Assembly (NCBI RefSeq): GCF_004210375.1
Contig: NC_134830.1
Coordinates: 44,707,094 to 44,771,093 of the forward strand
Reading direction: 5' to 3'
Length of the DNA: 64,000 nt
Origin: Tachypleus tridentatus
Taxonomy: Eukaryota; Arthropoda; Merostomata; Xiphosura; Limulidae
The notes under the pieces: generated by a model
What the model saw: the letters and a program-made list of their open reading frames with translations, nothing else
Told to the model about the DNA's origin: nothing
Databases searched by the model: none
In this document: positions 31,848 through 41,934 of the stretch, piece after piece
How positions within the stretch are numbered: the first letter of the stretch is position 1
Layout: every line of letters starts with the position of its first letter
Translations under genes and position numbers: made by a program

Positions 31848-33124
31848 CTGGAAAATTATGTAACTTTCATTCAGGCCAATTCTCGTGAATAACAAACACT
31901 TTTATACTATAGAGCATTATCAACATTTTGAAGTAATACTGGCAAACAATACTAGTAACTTCAAGGCTTGACATCTAAGGTACTTTAAAAAAAGGATACC
32001 TCCAGTTTATTCACGTAGTACAAAATAATAATTGTCGTTGAATTTATTATATCTATTATATATATATATATATTAAGTCGTTATGTATGATGCTAGAAAA
32101 ATGTAAACGTTCACTGAAATAAACGCCACACAATGTCATGAAAACGTTTGCGTTAAATATGGATAAGGAATATATTATGTCAATGTAATTAATGCAACTT
32201 TAATTAATTAATTAGTACGTAGAAGTAGATCTTCCTTCCACATAAGAGCAAGACCGACTAACATTAAAAGGTATACGTACAGTTAGACAAAGAATTGTGT
32301 GTTCAAAATGTGAATCAAAAACACGCGAATCAGGCACTAAACAATAACGTTGAATATTTGACATTTCACCAGCAAATGTTAAAAGTAAAGCACTACATTA
32401 TGTGTCTCCTGCCGTAACCTTTACAGGTGAACAGAAGGAAAAATGTGGTTCACTGTAATTCAATCAAGAAAACTTATACACGTGTTTACATCTGTTATAC
32501 AATTATCGTCGCTGGCGGTTTTGGCTGTGGTTTCGAACTATTCTTCCGTATAAATAATTTTGTATTCACAACATTATCGTTTCTTTAAAATAACTAATAT
32601 ACGTGCAGAATGACTGATATTACCATTTTAATGTATTCATATTACCAGTTAGTACATACCTGAAATATTCAACAAAATTTTAAATGCACATTACCATACT
32701 GTAAAAGGTAAGTACGATACTAGCTGTAGAACAAAGAATGGAACAAACTAGGATCCAGCCACGAAAATAACAACAAACATTCCCGTTTCAACTCTTGTAA
32801 AGAGAGTTTTACGTAGTTTTCTAAACGCTTGTCCAGAAAAACTAGTCACTTGTGGTCGGTTGTCAAACACTACTAGATAAGGAATACCGTAGCAGTATCC
32901 CTGGGAATTAGTTATCGATTCAATGTTTTTCAATATCAACTGGAAATAAATTAAAAACTCAAGTTGTGACATTATTAAATGTCTAAAAAAACTATTTTGG
33001 ATTTGGTTGGATAAGCAGTCTGTTTGTTTACCACACTAAAATATAATAATCTCTAAGCCTTGGCAGAAGCGACTCAGGATGGGGTAGGAAAGTAAATATC
33101 GGTTAGGAGACGTTTCTATTGTTT

Positions 33125-33178
33125 AGTTGTTATACATTACAAATCACAACTAGTTGTTATACGTTACAAATCACAACT
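33125..33178. repeat. 28-bp x 2 tandem repeat
   Basis: TAGTTGTTATACATTACAAA then TCACAAC, repeated once with one change (CGTTAC). Confidence 0.8.
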
Positions 33179-33234
33179 GAATAGTGTTCAGAAAAATAAC
33201 ATTTCCACGTACTTGATGATGGAAATGCAAAGTA

Positions 33235-34066
33235 ACATGACTAAAAGTTACCAAGCATTCAAACTACGAGAAGGTACTGCAGAGGAACACGACTAAAAGT
33301 TACCAAGCATTCAAACTACGAGAAGGTGCTGCAGAGGAACACGACTAAAAGTTACCAAGCATTCAAACTACGAGAAGGTGCTGCAGAGGAACACGACTAA
33401 AAGTTACCAAGCATTCAAACTACGAGAAGGTGCTGCAGAGGAACACGACTAAAAGTTACCAAGCATTCAAACTACGAGAAGGTACTGCAGAGGAACACGA
33501 CTAAAAGTTACCAAGCATTCAAACTACGAGAAGGTACTGCAGAGGAACACGACTAAAAGTTACCAAGCATTCAAACTACGAGAAGGTACTGCAGAGGAAC
33601 ACGACTAAAAGTTACCAAGCATTCAAACTACGAGAAGGTACTGCAGAGGAACACGACTAAAAGTTACCAAGCATTCAAACTACGAGAAGGTACTGCAGAG
33701 GAACACGACTAAAACACGACTAAAGTTACCAAGCATTCAAACTACGAGAAGGTACTGCAGAGGAACACGACTAAAGTTACCAAGCATTCAAACTACGAGA
33801 AGGTACTGCAGAGGAACACGACTAAAAGTTACCAAGCATTCAAACTACGAGAAGGTACTGCAGAGGAACACGACTAAAAGTTACCAAGCATTCAAACTAC
33901 GAGAAGGTACTGCAGAAGAACACGACAAAACGTTACCAAGCATTCAAACTACGAGAAGGTACTGCAGAGGAACACGACTAAAAGTTACCAAGCATTCAAA
34001 CTACGAGAAGGTACTGCAAAGGAACACGACTAAAAGTTACCAAGCATTCAATCTACGAGAAGGTAC
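33235..34066. repeat. Minisatellite, 52 bp x 16, nearly identical copies
   Basis: The unit reads ACACGACTAAAAGTTACCAA, then GCATTCAAACTACGAGAAGG and TACTGCAGAGGA. Sixteen starts were counted from 33248 to 34036, almost all 52 bp apart. Exceptions are an 11-bp internal duplication (ACACGACTAAA at 33709-33724) and 51-bp units that lost one A. Two sub-types (GGTGCTGC and GGTACTGC) cluster in blocks, showing unequal exchange. The array ends inside GGTAC, where the Tc1-like element starts. Confidence 0.95.
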
Positions 34067-34822
34067 TACATGGCCAAAAGTATGTGGACACCCTTTCTAA
34101 TTAGTGTGTTCGGCTAGTTCAGCCACACTTATTGCTAACTGGTGCATAAAATCAAGCAGACAGCCATACAATCTCCATCGACAAACACTGGCAGTAGAAT
34201 GGGTCGTACTGAAGAGCTCAGTGACTTTCAACGCGGCACTGTCATAGGATGCCACCTTTCCAACAAGTCAGTTCGTCAAATTTCTGCTCTGCTAGAGATG
34301 CCTCGATCAACTGTAAGTGCTGTTATTGGGAAGTAAAAACATCTAGGAACAACAACAGCATAGTGCCAACTGCAAAGTATTGTGGAGAATGCATTAAGAT
34401 TTCCCTTCACTGGAACTAAAGAGCCTTGTCCAAACCATGAAAACAGCGCCAGACCAATAATGTTTATTATTAATCAACGTGTGAAGTCGATTAATCTGTT
34501 ATCAATGTACATTCTTCATGAACGTGCGACCACAACCCCATCGAACACCTTTGGGATGAACTGAAACGCCGATTGCGAACCAGGCCTTCTCGCCTGACAT
34601 CAGTGCTCGGCCTCACTAATGATCTTGTGGCTGAATAGGAGCGAATCCCCATAGCTATGTTTTAAAATATAGTGAAAAGCCTTCCCAGAAAAGTGGAAGC
34701 TGTTATAGCAGCAAATGGGGAACCAACTCCGTATTAATGCCCATGGTTTTGGAATGAGATGTTCAACAAGCACATATGAGTGCGATGGTCTGGTATCCAC
34801 ATACTTCCTGCCATGTAGTGTA
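34064..34822 (+). mobile_element. Tc1-like transposon with internal deletions, 755 bp
   Basis: The left end CTACATGGCCAAAAGTATGT and the inverted right end CTACATGGCAGGAAGTATGT continue as GGACACC and GGATACC, with TA at 34064-34065 and 34821-34822. Plus-strand remnants: 34200-34336 carries an N-terminal helix-turn-helix (FQRGTVIGCHLSNKSVRQI, then PRSTVSAVIGK), and 34530-34735 carries NPIEHLWDELKRRLRTRPS and a C-terminal VEAVIAANG. The segment with the first two catalytic Asp residues is missing, and stops occur, for example after IGK. Non-autonomous. Confidence 0.88.
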
Positions 34823-34925
34823 CGTTGATAATAAATTCATTCACTTCACACGTTCATGATGAATGTACATTAATAACAGATTCATCGACTTCGCATGTTC
34901 ATTAACAATACACGTTTAAGGCCAA
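34823..34925. repeat. Two-copy repeat, about 45 bp
   Basis: ACGTTGATAATAAATTCATT with CACTTCACACGTTCATGA is followed by ACATTAATAACAGATTCATC with GACTTCGCATGTTCATTA. It resembles a very short, diverged minisatellite. Confidence 0.6.
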
Positions 34926-35175
34926 ACTTTACATTTAGAATGTACTTTTAATGTCCAACGCAGTAATACTCAGTAACTGAAAAGAAGCCACGCGTAAGGA
35001 AAACTCATAGCTTGGTGTTCCTGATTTATTTGTTACCTTTACCTTCACACTGTAACACCAAACCTCCTCTATAAGCATTTATGTTAGGTTATAAAAGAAA
35101 GGGCATATTGTACTATATGATACCTTAAAAGTTACCCCCTGTAAAATTTCATAAATAGAAAAGCGGTATGCATAC

Positions 35176-35325
35176 CTTTGGTTTTGGCATTGAGAAAAGT
35201 AGACGTTCCGTTGCACCACCTTCTTTGTTGTTCTCAATTTCTGACTGGCTAACAACAAGCATGAAGTCATCTCTACATCCACCGAATGTCAAAACAGCAG
35301 AATAAGGATATCGAGCGATTGGTTG
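35176..35325 (-). CDS. FERM F3-lobe exon of a MyTH4-FERM protein
   Basis: A 150-bp, phase 0/0 exon. The acceptor is TTTATTTTTTTACACCAG and the donor AAG/GTATGC (minus). It encodes 50 residues starting QPIARYPYSAVLTFGGCRDD, then FMLVV, a polar loop and ERLLFSMPKPK. The YPYS...FGGCRDDFMLVV and SMPKPK blocks are the F3 (PH-like) strands I know from PLEKHH/MAX-1-type MyTH4-FERM proteins. These are cytoskeleton/membrane adaptors acting in neuronal guidance or cell cortex. The loop between strands (SEIENNKEGGAT) is of ordinary length. The next exon downstream supplies the closing helix in frame. I could not locate the PH, MyTH4 or F1/F2 exons. Confidence 0.7.
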
Positions 35326-35417
35326 CTGGTGTAAAAAAATAAATAAAAAATCCGACATTTTTTTTCCATCTATTGTCCACAGAAAGAAATGTCAATTGTG
35401 TAATGTTAATTACTTAC

Positions 35418-35430
35418 GTCATTGAATAAT
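35418..35430 (-). CDS. Candidate 13-bp microexon
   Basis: Minus reads GTTGTGTTTCATTTTAG, then ATTATTCAATGAC, then GTAAGTA: a good acceptor and a perfect donor 13 bases apart, 93 bases upstream of the F3 exon. With the 54-bp candidate upstream, its 13 bases restore phase 0, giving LLFND joined to QPIARYPYS. This is speculative. Splice-like words 13 bases apart can arise by chance. Confidence 0.25.
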
Positions 35431-35851
35431 CTAAAATGAAACACAACATCTTTAGTAAATATAAATAAATATTACAGTAACCTTATAAAGACGAAAACAA
35501 AGACAACTGTTGCAGTAACACTTCTTAATGCTGGTATTAAACCATCATGTATTTATAACTGTAATTTAAAACAAACAATAGTAGTTTCTGACTTTGACCA
35601 ATTCGGGAGTACTGCGAAACTCCGTCGTTAGTAATCAACGAAATAAACACTAAAATAAGTTTGTAGCATTCAACACCTTAGTAGACTGAAACATCCATAC
35701 TGTAATACAACTAAGTTGTAGCACGTTTGATACCCTCTTCCCGCTTTCAATTTTTACTTCTTTAAAAATATTTTACCCTTAATGAATTGTATTCTATGAC
35801 TGAATATGGTGTGCTCGAGGGGTTGTAGTTTCTGTAAGTGAGGGGAGATTC
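35431..35851. other. Unassigned, presumed intronic
   Basis: AT-rich, with no element recognised. Confidence 0.35.
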
Positions 35852-35976
35852 GTTCGTTCAAGCGAAGTTAAGCACAAAGCTACACAATGGGCTATTTGTG
35901 TTCTGCCCATCACGGGTATCGAAACATGGTTTTAGCATTGTAAGTTAGCAAAGATACCGATGTGCCACTGGGAGGT
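35852..35976 (-). mobile_element. SINE family B copy
   Basis: GAAGTTAAGCACAAAGCTAC, then GGGTATCGAAACATGG and CCGATGTGCCACTGGGAGG. It is followed by a (GT)n and G-run at 35976-35998. Confidence 0.82.
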
Positions 35977-35998
35977 TGTGTGTGTGTGTGTGGGGGGG

Positions 35999-36595
35999 TA
36001 ACCGACATTATAAACCATAAGCTTCACAAAAAGTCCCGTGGGGGAAATTCCATTTCTAATTAAGAGTATGCATCGCTATTAGTACTTAACTTTTGATAGT
36101 GATATAAAGTCATATGAAGCAAATGATAGTTATGTATAAAGTTGTTTATAACGAACAACAATATCAGGCATTATCTTCATAATGGGTATTATTGGGTAAC
36201 ACATATCTACATATATATCTCTGCTAAGATTTATTGTTGTTTTAAACAAAAATGCTGAGAATATAGGACTCAATTAACGTACCAATAAACAAATCGTTGT
36301 AATTTAGAGCTGTTGTAACTCAACATCCACGTACTAAATCGATATTTTTACAAGTTTTACGAAGAACAATTACAAATAGTCTTAATTCAATATCTAGGAT
36401 GAAATCCTCAGGAGTTGGTCTGTAAATTAGGAGGAAGAGGTCTTTTGAGAACCCGACCCTCCCAAGTCTCTGAACAATTGAATATCGATCCAGAATAGAC
36501 TACTTGTAAACAAAGTTAGTTAAAAGAAAAGAAGCAAAATACATCGTAGTAACGTCAACAATACGCTCCCTAGTGATCACAACAAAGTGTTGTTC
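35999..36595. other. Unassigned stretch with an orphan open frame
   Basis: On minus, about 36300-36480 is open for some 58 codons after a possible acceptor (ATTCAATTGTTCAG). It encodes a mixed hydrophobic/basic peptide. No donor or family match is convincing, so I leave it unannotated. Confidence 0.35.
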
Positions 36596-36598
36596 AAA

Positions 36599-36733
36599 CA
36601 GTTAATTTATCTCTATCGAATATAAGCCGTACTTAATTAAGGCTTAATTAGTGCTAGGCCTAAAACAGGTGGATTTAGAAAAAAATTCGGTGTCTGCGAT
36701 TATAATTCTATTATTCTGGAAATCCTGTATTTA
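36599..36733. repeat. 135-bp direct repeat, copy 1
   Basis: It contains CAGTTAATTTATCTCTATCG, then CTAGGCCTAAAACAGGTGGA and TCGGTGTCTGCGATTATAAT. It pairs with 37044-37176. Confidence 0.7.
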
Positions 36734-36833
36734 AACAAATGGCCGAGATCTATGTGACTGAGATTTTTAAAAATCTTTATCGTGTTACTCAATTTTTCTG
36801 TCCTGCAAATGTGCGCGCATCTTACCATGTGAA

Positions 36834-36845
36834 TGCGCATGCGCG
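36834..36845. promoter_or_regulatory. NRF1-type palindrome TGCGCATGCGCG
   Basis: This is a perfect match to the NRF-1/EWG consensus YGCGCAYGCGCR in an AT-rich setting, with more CpG words around it (GTGCGCGCATC, GCGCGTAAC). On minus a donor-like ATG/GTAAGATG lies 10 bases downstream. It may mark a CpG promoter, for either strand. Confidence 0.35.
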
Positions 36846-37043
36846 CGTAACTAACATAACAACAAGGCGGATATCAAAATGCACAAATAAACATTTTGTA
36901 CAGCAACACATTAAATGTTTATTAAAGTTTTTAAATAGGTCTACCGTTAGATCGTTGAAGAACAATATAAGTTTATTTAATGGTTGTATTAAGCGCGTTA
37001 AAGTTCAGACCTAACTAAACTAAAAACAAACTTGCACAAGTTA

Positions 37044-37176
37044 CAGTTAATTTACCTCTTTATCAAATATAAACTGTACTTAATAAAGCCTTTATTATTG
37101 TTAGGCCTAAAACAGGTTGAGTTAAATAATTCGGTGTCTGTGATTATAATTCTTTTATTTAGAGTTCCCGTATTTA
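37044..37176. repeat. 135-bp direct repeat, copy 2
   Basis: CAGTTAATTTACCTCTTTAT, then TAGGCCTAAAACAGGTTGAG and TCGGTGTCTGTGATTATAAT. It lies 445 bp from copy 1 and is about 75-80 per cent identical by eye. Confidence 0.7.
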
Positions 37177-37195
37177 TAGAAATACTATTGTATTT

Positions 37196-37316
37196 TTTTG
37201 TTTGAAGTTAAGCACAAAGCTACACAGTGGGCTATTTGTGCTCTGCCCACACGGGTATCAATATCCGGTTTTTACGGCGTCACTCCAGAGACATGTCCCT
37301 GTACCACTGAGAGGCA
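37196..37316 (-). mobile_element. SINE family B copy
   Basis: TTGTTTGAAGTTAAGCACAA, then CTGCCCACACGGGTATCAAT and AGACATGTCCCTGTACCACT. The B box is slightly damaged. Confidence 0.82.
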
Positions 37317-38206
37317 GTGCTATTGCAATAAATATAATAATTTGACCGCAATTATTTGGCGGATCTCTAGTAGTTACAAATAATCTTCTATACAGGATTT
37401 AGAAATTCTAGGATTCAAATTTCCTAGGCCATCTTCTCAGATACATTTCTATTTCAAGTGGGTTTCTCGACATCAAGAGTTCGGTATACTGTTAAAAAGT
37501 CTTAAATACATTAATTTTCATATTCATTTATCAATGCATTATGAAAAAATTATATTGACTAGTTTAATTTCTCATACTTATTTAGTGTGTGCGAACAAGA
37601 AGAGGCTACAATGAATACATGATAAAGCACGTTATCTACTTTACATACTTTTAAATGTTTCTGGCACCATGAGTAAAATAATATAAGGAAATATTTTCCT
37701 AACTCTGTATGTGCAGCGGATAAGATCGTGTTTGTTTTAATTTCACTTTATTGATGTTTCATTGGAAAGTAAGCGACCATGCGGAGTAAAAAATATTTTA
37801 AAACCAAAAACCCCTTTGAAACACATTGAAGTCATTACTAATGGCTGTAATGAATAACCCTAACAAAGCAATGCTTAGTTTCGAAATGGTATTGCCATAC
37901 CTTTATTGACTAAGTTAAAAGAAATCAATAAAAAATTCCAAAGATCCAATGAAAAGAGCTCACATATCTGCAAGTGACAATGTATTTATATTATTGTCGC
38001 ATAAATCGTATGGTTTTTGAAACCCGAGAGAGAGAGACAGTGGAGGTCAAGTTTACTGCAGAGTCACCTTCTGAGAAAATGCTAAACTAAATTCCAGGAA
38101 ACAAGTTTGTTTGTTTTCTTTTTTTCGTTTTCAAGGTTCAATGACTTTCCTATTAACTAGGCCACACAAGTGAATCAATTTCTATTCTTCTCGTATCATT
38201 TCTTAC
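37317..38206. other. Unassigned, presumed intronic
   Basis: No gene or repeat recognised. There is a GA-rich run near 38028-38042. Confidence 0.35.
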
Positions 38207-38260
38207 AGCACTTGTAGCATAGACATTTTATTTTTAATGGAATTCCTTGTTCTGTGAAGG
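38207..38260 (-). CDS. Candidate 54-bp upstream exon of the FERM gene
   Basis: Minus: a strong acceptor TGTGTTCTTTTGTCCACAG, 54 bases, and a donor GCT/GTAAGA. Only the frame reading HRTRNSIKNKMSMLQV joins in phase to the 13-bp microexon and then to QPIARYPYS. KNKMSMLQ is compatible with the strand before the F3 core, but the upstream residues fit poorly. Without transcript evidence this is a weak proposal. Confidence 0.25.
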
Positions 38261-38414
38261 CTGTGGACAAAAGAACACATTGTGATTGGAAAATTTACAC
38301 GTTGGACTTCTGGTGAACTATGAAGGAATTTGTTTGGAAAGTTTAAATATTTTACTGTAATACTAATAAGTATATAAATAAGTGCATTAGGTTTTAGCTT
38401 AAGAAAAAAGAGTA

Positions 38415-38526
38415 ATTTTTTATAGCAAAGCCACATTGGGCTATCTGCTGAGTCCACCGAGGGGAATCGAACCCCTGATTTTAGCTTTGTAAATCCGAAG
38501 ATTTACCACTGTATCAGCGACGGACA
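38415..38526 (-). mobile_element. SINE family C, best-preserved copy
   Basis: On minus: GTCCGTCGCTGATACAGTGG, then GGATTTACAAAGC, a perfect B box GGTTCGATTCCCC, and the tail GCAGATAGCCCAATGTGGCT followed by TTGCTATAAAAA. It is about 112 bp long. The tail folds as GCA/TGC over AGCC/GGCT. Confidence 0.85.
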
Positions 38527-38795
38527 TTAACAAAAAAAAAGGCGCATATTTATAAGATACATAAATATAAATACACACACCTATTAAGAAGAATATTTAA
38601 CAGTTTATTTCACGTATTTCCGGAAAAGGTCCATTGTATCATAAACTGTCTACAAAATGGACCCCTCATTTTTTTATTTTCCTGACTAATTAGAAATTTC
38701 AAGTGTGAGTTGTGATCATTTCGTGTTCATCCGTCAAATCTGACGTTACAAAAGTTTGAGTCCTGAGTATTAAACATTGTGTATTCTGTAACAAA
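38527..38795. other. Unassigned short stretch
   Basis: Nothing recognised before the Tc1-like element. Confidence 0.35.
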
Positions 38796-39932
38796 TATAC
38801 TCTTCAAGAAAAGAAACGCAGTTTTTGTTATTTTAAAGAGAAATATATGTAATAACTTTACAAGCTCAGAGTATGTGATGTTACACATGTTAAGGCACTG
38901 ATTGTCAGACCAAAATGACAATAAAAGTTGTGCACATTGAAAACGGAGGAAAACATCGGATTTTTTGCCAAAACGCATTCGTGTCCAATAAATGTGTTTG
39001 AGAGATCTGCATGTTCTGCAAGTGCAACATGTGCAAAATCCCTATAAAAGTGACGGGTTCTCGGTTCCCATAGCTCAGTGTTAAGCCACCGACACGCAAT
39101 ACAGTTACGCCAAGACTGACTGAAGCACAACGCAACAACGCCATTGGTCGTTTGTAAGCAGGCGAATCTCGATAAGATGTTGCCAGAGCTGTGAATGTCC
39201 ACCCAAGCACCATCACAAGGCTATGGAATCGTCACCAACAACATGGATCAACTTGTGACCGTCCACGATCTGGCAGACCTCGTGTGACCACGCCCGCACA
39301 AGATCGCTACATCCGGTTACGTCACCTTCGGGATAGGACCACCACTGCGACGTCTACTGCCTCAACCATACCAGGGCTGCGTAGGATTTCCGATCAGACC
39401 GTACGCAACCGTCGACGAGATTTTTAGGCCCCATGTGCAACCCATCATGGTGAACGTCAACGACGTTTTTCAACATGACAACGCCCGTCCTCACACAGCC
39501 CGACTCACCACTGATCTTCTTGAGACACCACAACATCAACGTTCTTCCCTGGCCCTCCAGATCATCAGATTTAAACCCCATCGAACATCTTTGGGACGAG
39601 TTGGGACAACCTCAACCGCAGACTCTACCTCAGCTTGCAGCAGCTTTGCAGGCTGAGTGGACAGCCATTCCACAGAATGTGATTCGTCATCTCATCGCTT
39701 CCATGGGCAGGAGGTGCCAAGCAGTTATTGATGCTCACGGGGGGCATACTCGTTATTGACGTTGAGTGACGTTAAACGTCAACTAGTGAGCGTGGACTTT
39801 GCCTTTGCAGATTTTGATGTTCAGCAGTGAATGTGCAAAGTTTCACACATGTCATACAGAACTACCCGGAATAAACTTGTTAACAATATGTCTCAAATTT
39901 TGCCTTTTGCGTTTCTTTTTTTGAAGGGTATA
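38796..39932 (+). mobile_element. Tc1-like transposon, about 1.13 kb, internally deleted
   Basis: The terminal inverted repeats read TATACTCTTCAAGAAAAGAA and, in reverse complement, TATACCCTTCAAAAAAAGAA, both continuing ACGCA, with TA at the boundaries. This is a Tc1/mariner element of the DD34E type. Several open frames on minus inside it are shadows. Confidence 0.92.
39107..39759 (+). pseudogene. Tc1-like transposase pseudogene
   Basis: The start codon is mutated (ACG at 39107). The N-terminal helix-turn-helix region contains two in-frame stops (TAA twice before DVARAVNVHPSTITRLW) and continues to GRPRVTTPAQDRYIRLRHL, ending with a TAG at about 39427. The sequence then jumps to VFQHDNARPHTAR, which carries the second catalytic Asp, so the first Asp and roughly 60-70 residues are deleted. 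A frameshift follows near 39500-39530. The last block, LPWPSRSSDLNPIEHLWDEL, carries the third acidic residue and ends with a short C-terminus at 39759. Dead transposase. Confidence 0.88.
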
Positions 39933-40159
39933 CGTAGGTGATTTGTTTATAAAGACGTTAAGCTGAAGTATGTGTTATATCACACACAGGATAACATACA
40001 ATTATCGAAAACCTTAAATAAATTTACAGCAGATAAGCAAGGAAAAAAATTATATGACTTTGTAAAATGTCCGCGAAAAGCTATGTATGAACTCTTTCCG
40101 CATAGCCATCCCTACTTAAGAAATGGTAACCGATAAAGGAAGGCACCTAATCAACAGTG
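39933..40159. other. Unassigned short stretch
   Basis: Nothing recognised. A C-run lies at 40162-40170 at the start of the next SINE. Confidence 0.3.
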
Positions 40160-40279
40160 CCCCCCCCCCTCGTGGCACGCATTATGTCTCGGGTTTACAA
40201 CGCTAAAAACCGATACCAGTGGAGGGCAAAGCACACATAACCCATTGTGTAGTTCTGTGCTTAATGACAAACAATAAAA
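40160..40279 (+). mobile_element. SINE family B copy
   Basis: CTCGTGGCACGCATTATGTC, then GTTTACAACGCTAAAAACCG and GCAAAGCACACATAACCCAT. The B box is reduced to CGATACC. Confidence 0.75.
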
Positions 40280-41190
40280 ATAGCCAGCAGCACTTAACGC
40301 CAATTATTGGGTTACCCTATTCGATTAGCGCATCTACAACCCAAGAGTGTGGAACGTATTTTTATAGCAATAGCACACGAGCAACAAGACCACACCCAGC
40401 TCAACTTATAATAATCTCAACTAAACTCAAAAGCAGTTTTTGGGTTAAATGGAGATATTTCATACACTCCGTCAACTAAACTAAGTAAACAAGCTAACTA
40501 CTTTGTTCTAATACATTTCGAATTTTATAGCGAGTATAAAAGTAGAAAATTATTAGTTAAAAAAAATAACCTAAAAACCTCTATCTTCGATCGACCTGCT
40601 AACCATTAGGCCTAGCTAAATTTTATTCGGCGTATCATTCAAAAGAACACAGTCTTTGATAACTTTTCTTTCATGACCGAAAGCCGTAGCTTGTAACAGG
40701 TTTTATTATATATCTTTAACTTTCTTCGAAGTATTGAGGAGAATAAGGTGTTACCTGAAAAACCGGTTTAATCGTGAGGAAAAGGAACTGTTGTAAGTAT
40801 GTTATCTTTTTAGGCGTACGATACGTGACTTCATTGAAAATAGTGGAAGCTTGGTAACGTGAGCTATTATTAACTGTCGAAATGCATACTGCAACCACTT
40901 ATAAAAACCAATACGTTAAAAGGTATATCGGTTTCAATTATAGTCCTAACTACATTCTGAGAAATACCTTACGGAACGTATGTTATTCGAAAATGACTAA
41001 TTTTAAAAATTATTACATTTCACAGCGGCCTAACGATCCATGACAGTCCTCTGTGATACCAAATGGTAATTATTTATCAATTAAAAAGAAAAGAGGAGAC
41101 AGAGATAGTGGAGAAACTATTTAGTGGAAATACATATGATGAGAGTTTTGTGTCTTAAAATGATTTTAACAGTAAACAGGAAGAAGGTAT
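40280..41190. other. Unassigned stretch
   Basis: On minus, 40756-40885 could be read as an exon between TGGTTGCAG and CAG/GTAACA, but the product is featureless, so I do not call it. Confidence 0.35.
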
Positions 41191-41450
41191 TCGTTTTTAT
41201 ATTTCGCCCAAAGCAACACGAGGGCTATCTGCGCTGGCCGTCCCTGATATAACAGTGTAAGATTAGAAGAAAGGCAGCTAGTCATCATTACCAACCACCA
41301 ACTCTTGGTCTCTTATTTTACCAACGAATAACGGGATTGATTGTCACATTATAACGCCCCCACGGCTGAAAGGGGGAGTATATTTACTGTGACAGGGATT
41401 CTAACCCACGACTCTTAGATTACAAGTCGATCGCCCTAAATACCTGGCCA
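41191..41450 (-). mobile_element. SINE family A copy
   Basis: ATATTTCGCCCAAAGCAACA, then ACCAACGAATAACGGGATTG, AACGCCCCCACGGCTGAAAG and CCTAAATACCTGGCC. Full length in minus orientation. Confidence 0.88.
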
Positions 41451-41930
41451 GAAGGAATTACTGAAAATAAGGGTATAAAAGTGCTGGTTTTCGTAAGCTG
41501 TTACCCATACTCCCACGTTTGATATATATGGTCATGAAAGAATAATTTCGGGCTTCATGTGAATCGACCGCTTGGCGTTTTGTTGTTTTACATACACGTC
41601 TATTCGTGTGTCAAATTCCTTGAAATATCAAAGTGAATTTCTATAACAGCTGCGAAAGTCTGTAAGATCAGCTCTCATCAACTGAGAAAGGCAGAAGAAT
41701 AATGGAAAATACGTATTATTTAGTTAAATATTATCAGACCAATAATGTCCACATATGAATCGTTTAATTACAGACCTGACGTATGTTAACATTCCAATCC
41801 TCGAGTCGTTACGGTTTCTCTATGTTCTTCCAAAACCCACTTATATGTTTCTTGTTTTAGTTAGCTTAAAGTTTTGTTTTTTTGTTTTCAGAACAAAGCC
41901 CCTGTTTCCACTTTGTTTGATTCCGTTTTA
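41451..41930. other. Unassigned stretch
   Basis: No gene or repeat recognised. Confidence 0.35.
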
Positions 41931-41934
41931 CTTC

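Larger units (their letters stand above)
31848..35175 (-). other. Intron of the MyTH4-FERM gene, 3.3 kb
   Basis: The intron is bounded on minus by AAG/GTATGC (donor at 35175) and TTTTCCAG (acceptor at 31848). It holds a (TA)n run (32051-32072), a 28-bp x 2 repeat (33125-33178), the 52-bp array and a Tc1-like element. A minus open frame at 32748-32936 follows a good acceptor (TTTTTAATTTATTTCCAG) but ends in a stop with no donor and does not fit the FERM fold. I treat it as intronic. Confidence 0.6.

Noticed and set aside
32748-32936. Possible exon between the two FERM exons
   Set aside because: The acceptor is good, but the frame ends in a stop without a donor, and the flanking exons already join in phase to give a continuous FERM F3 lobe.
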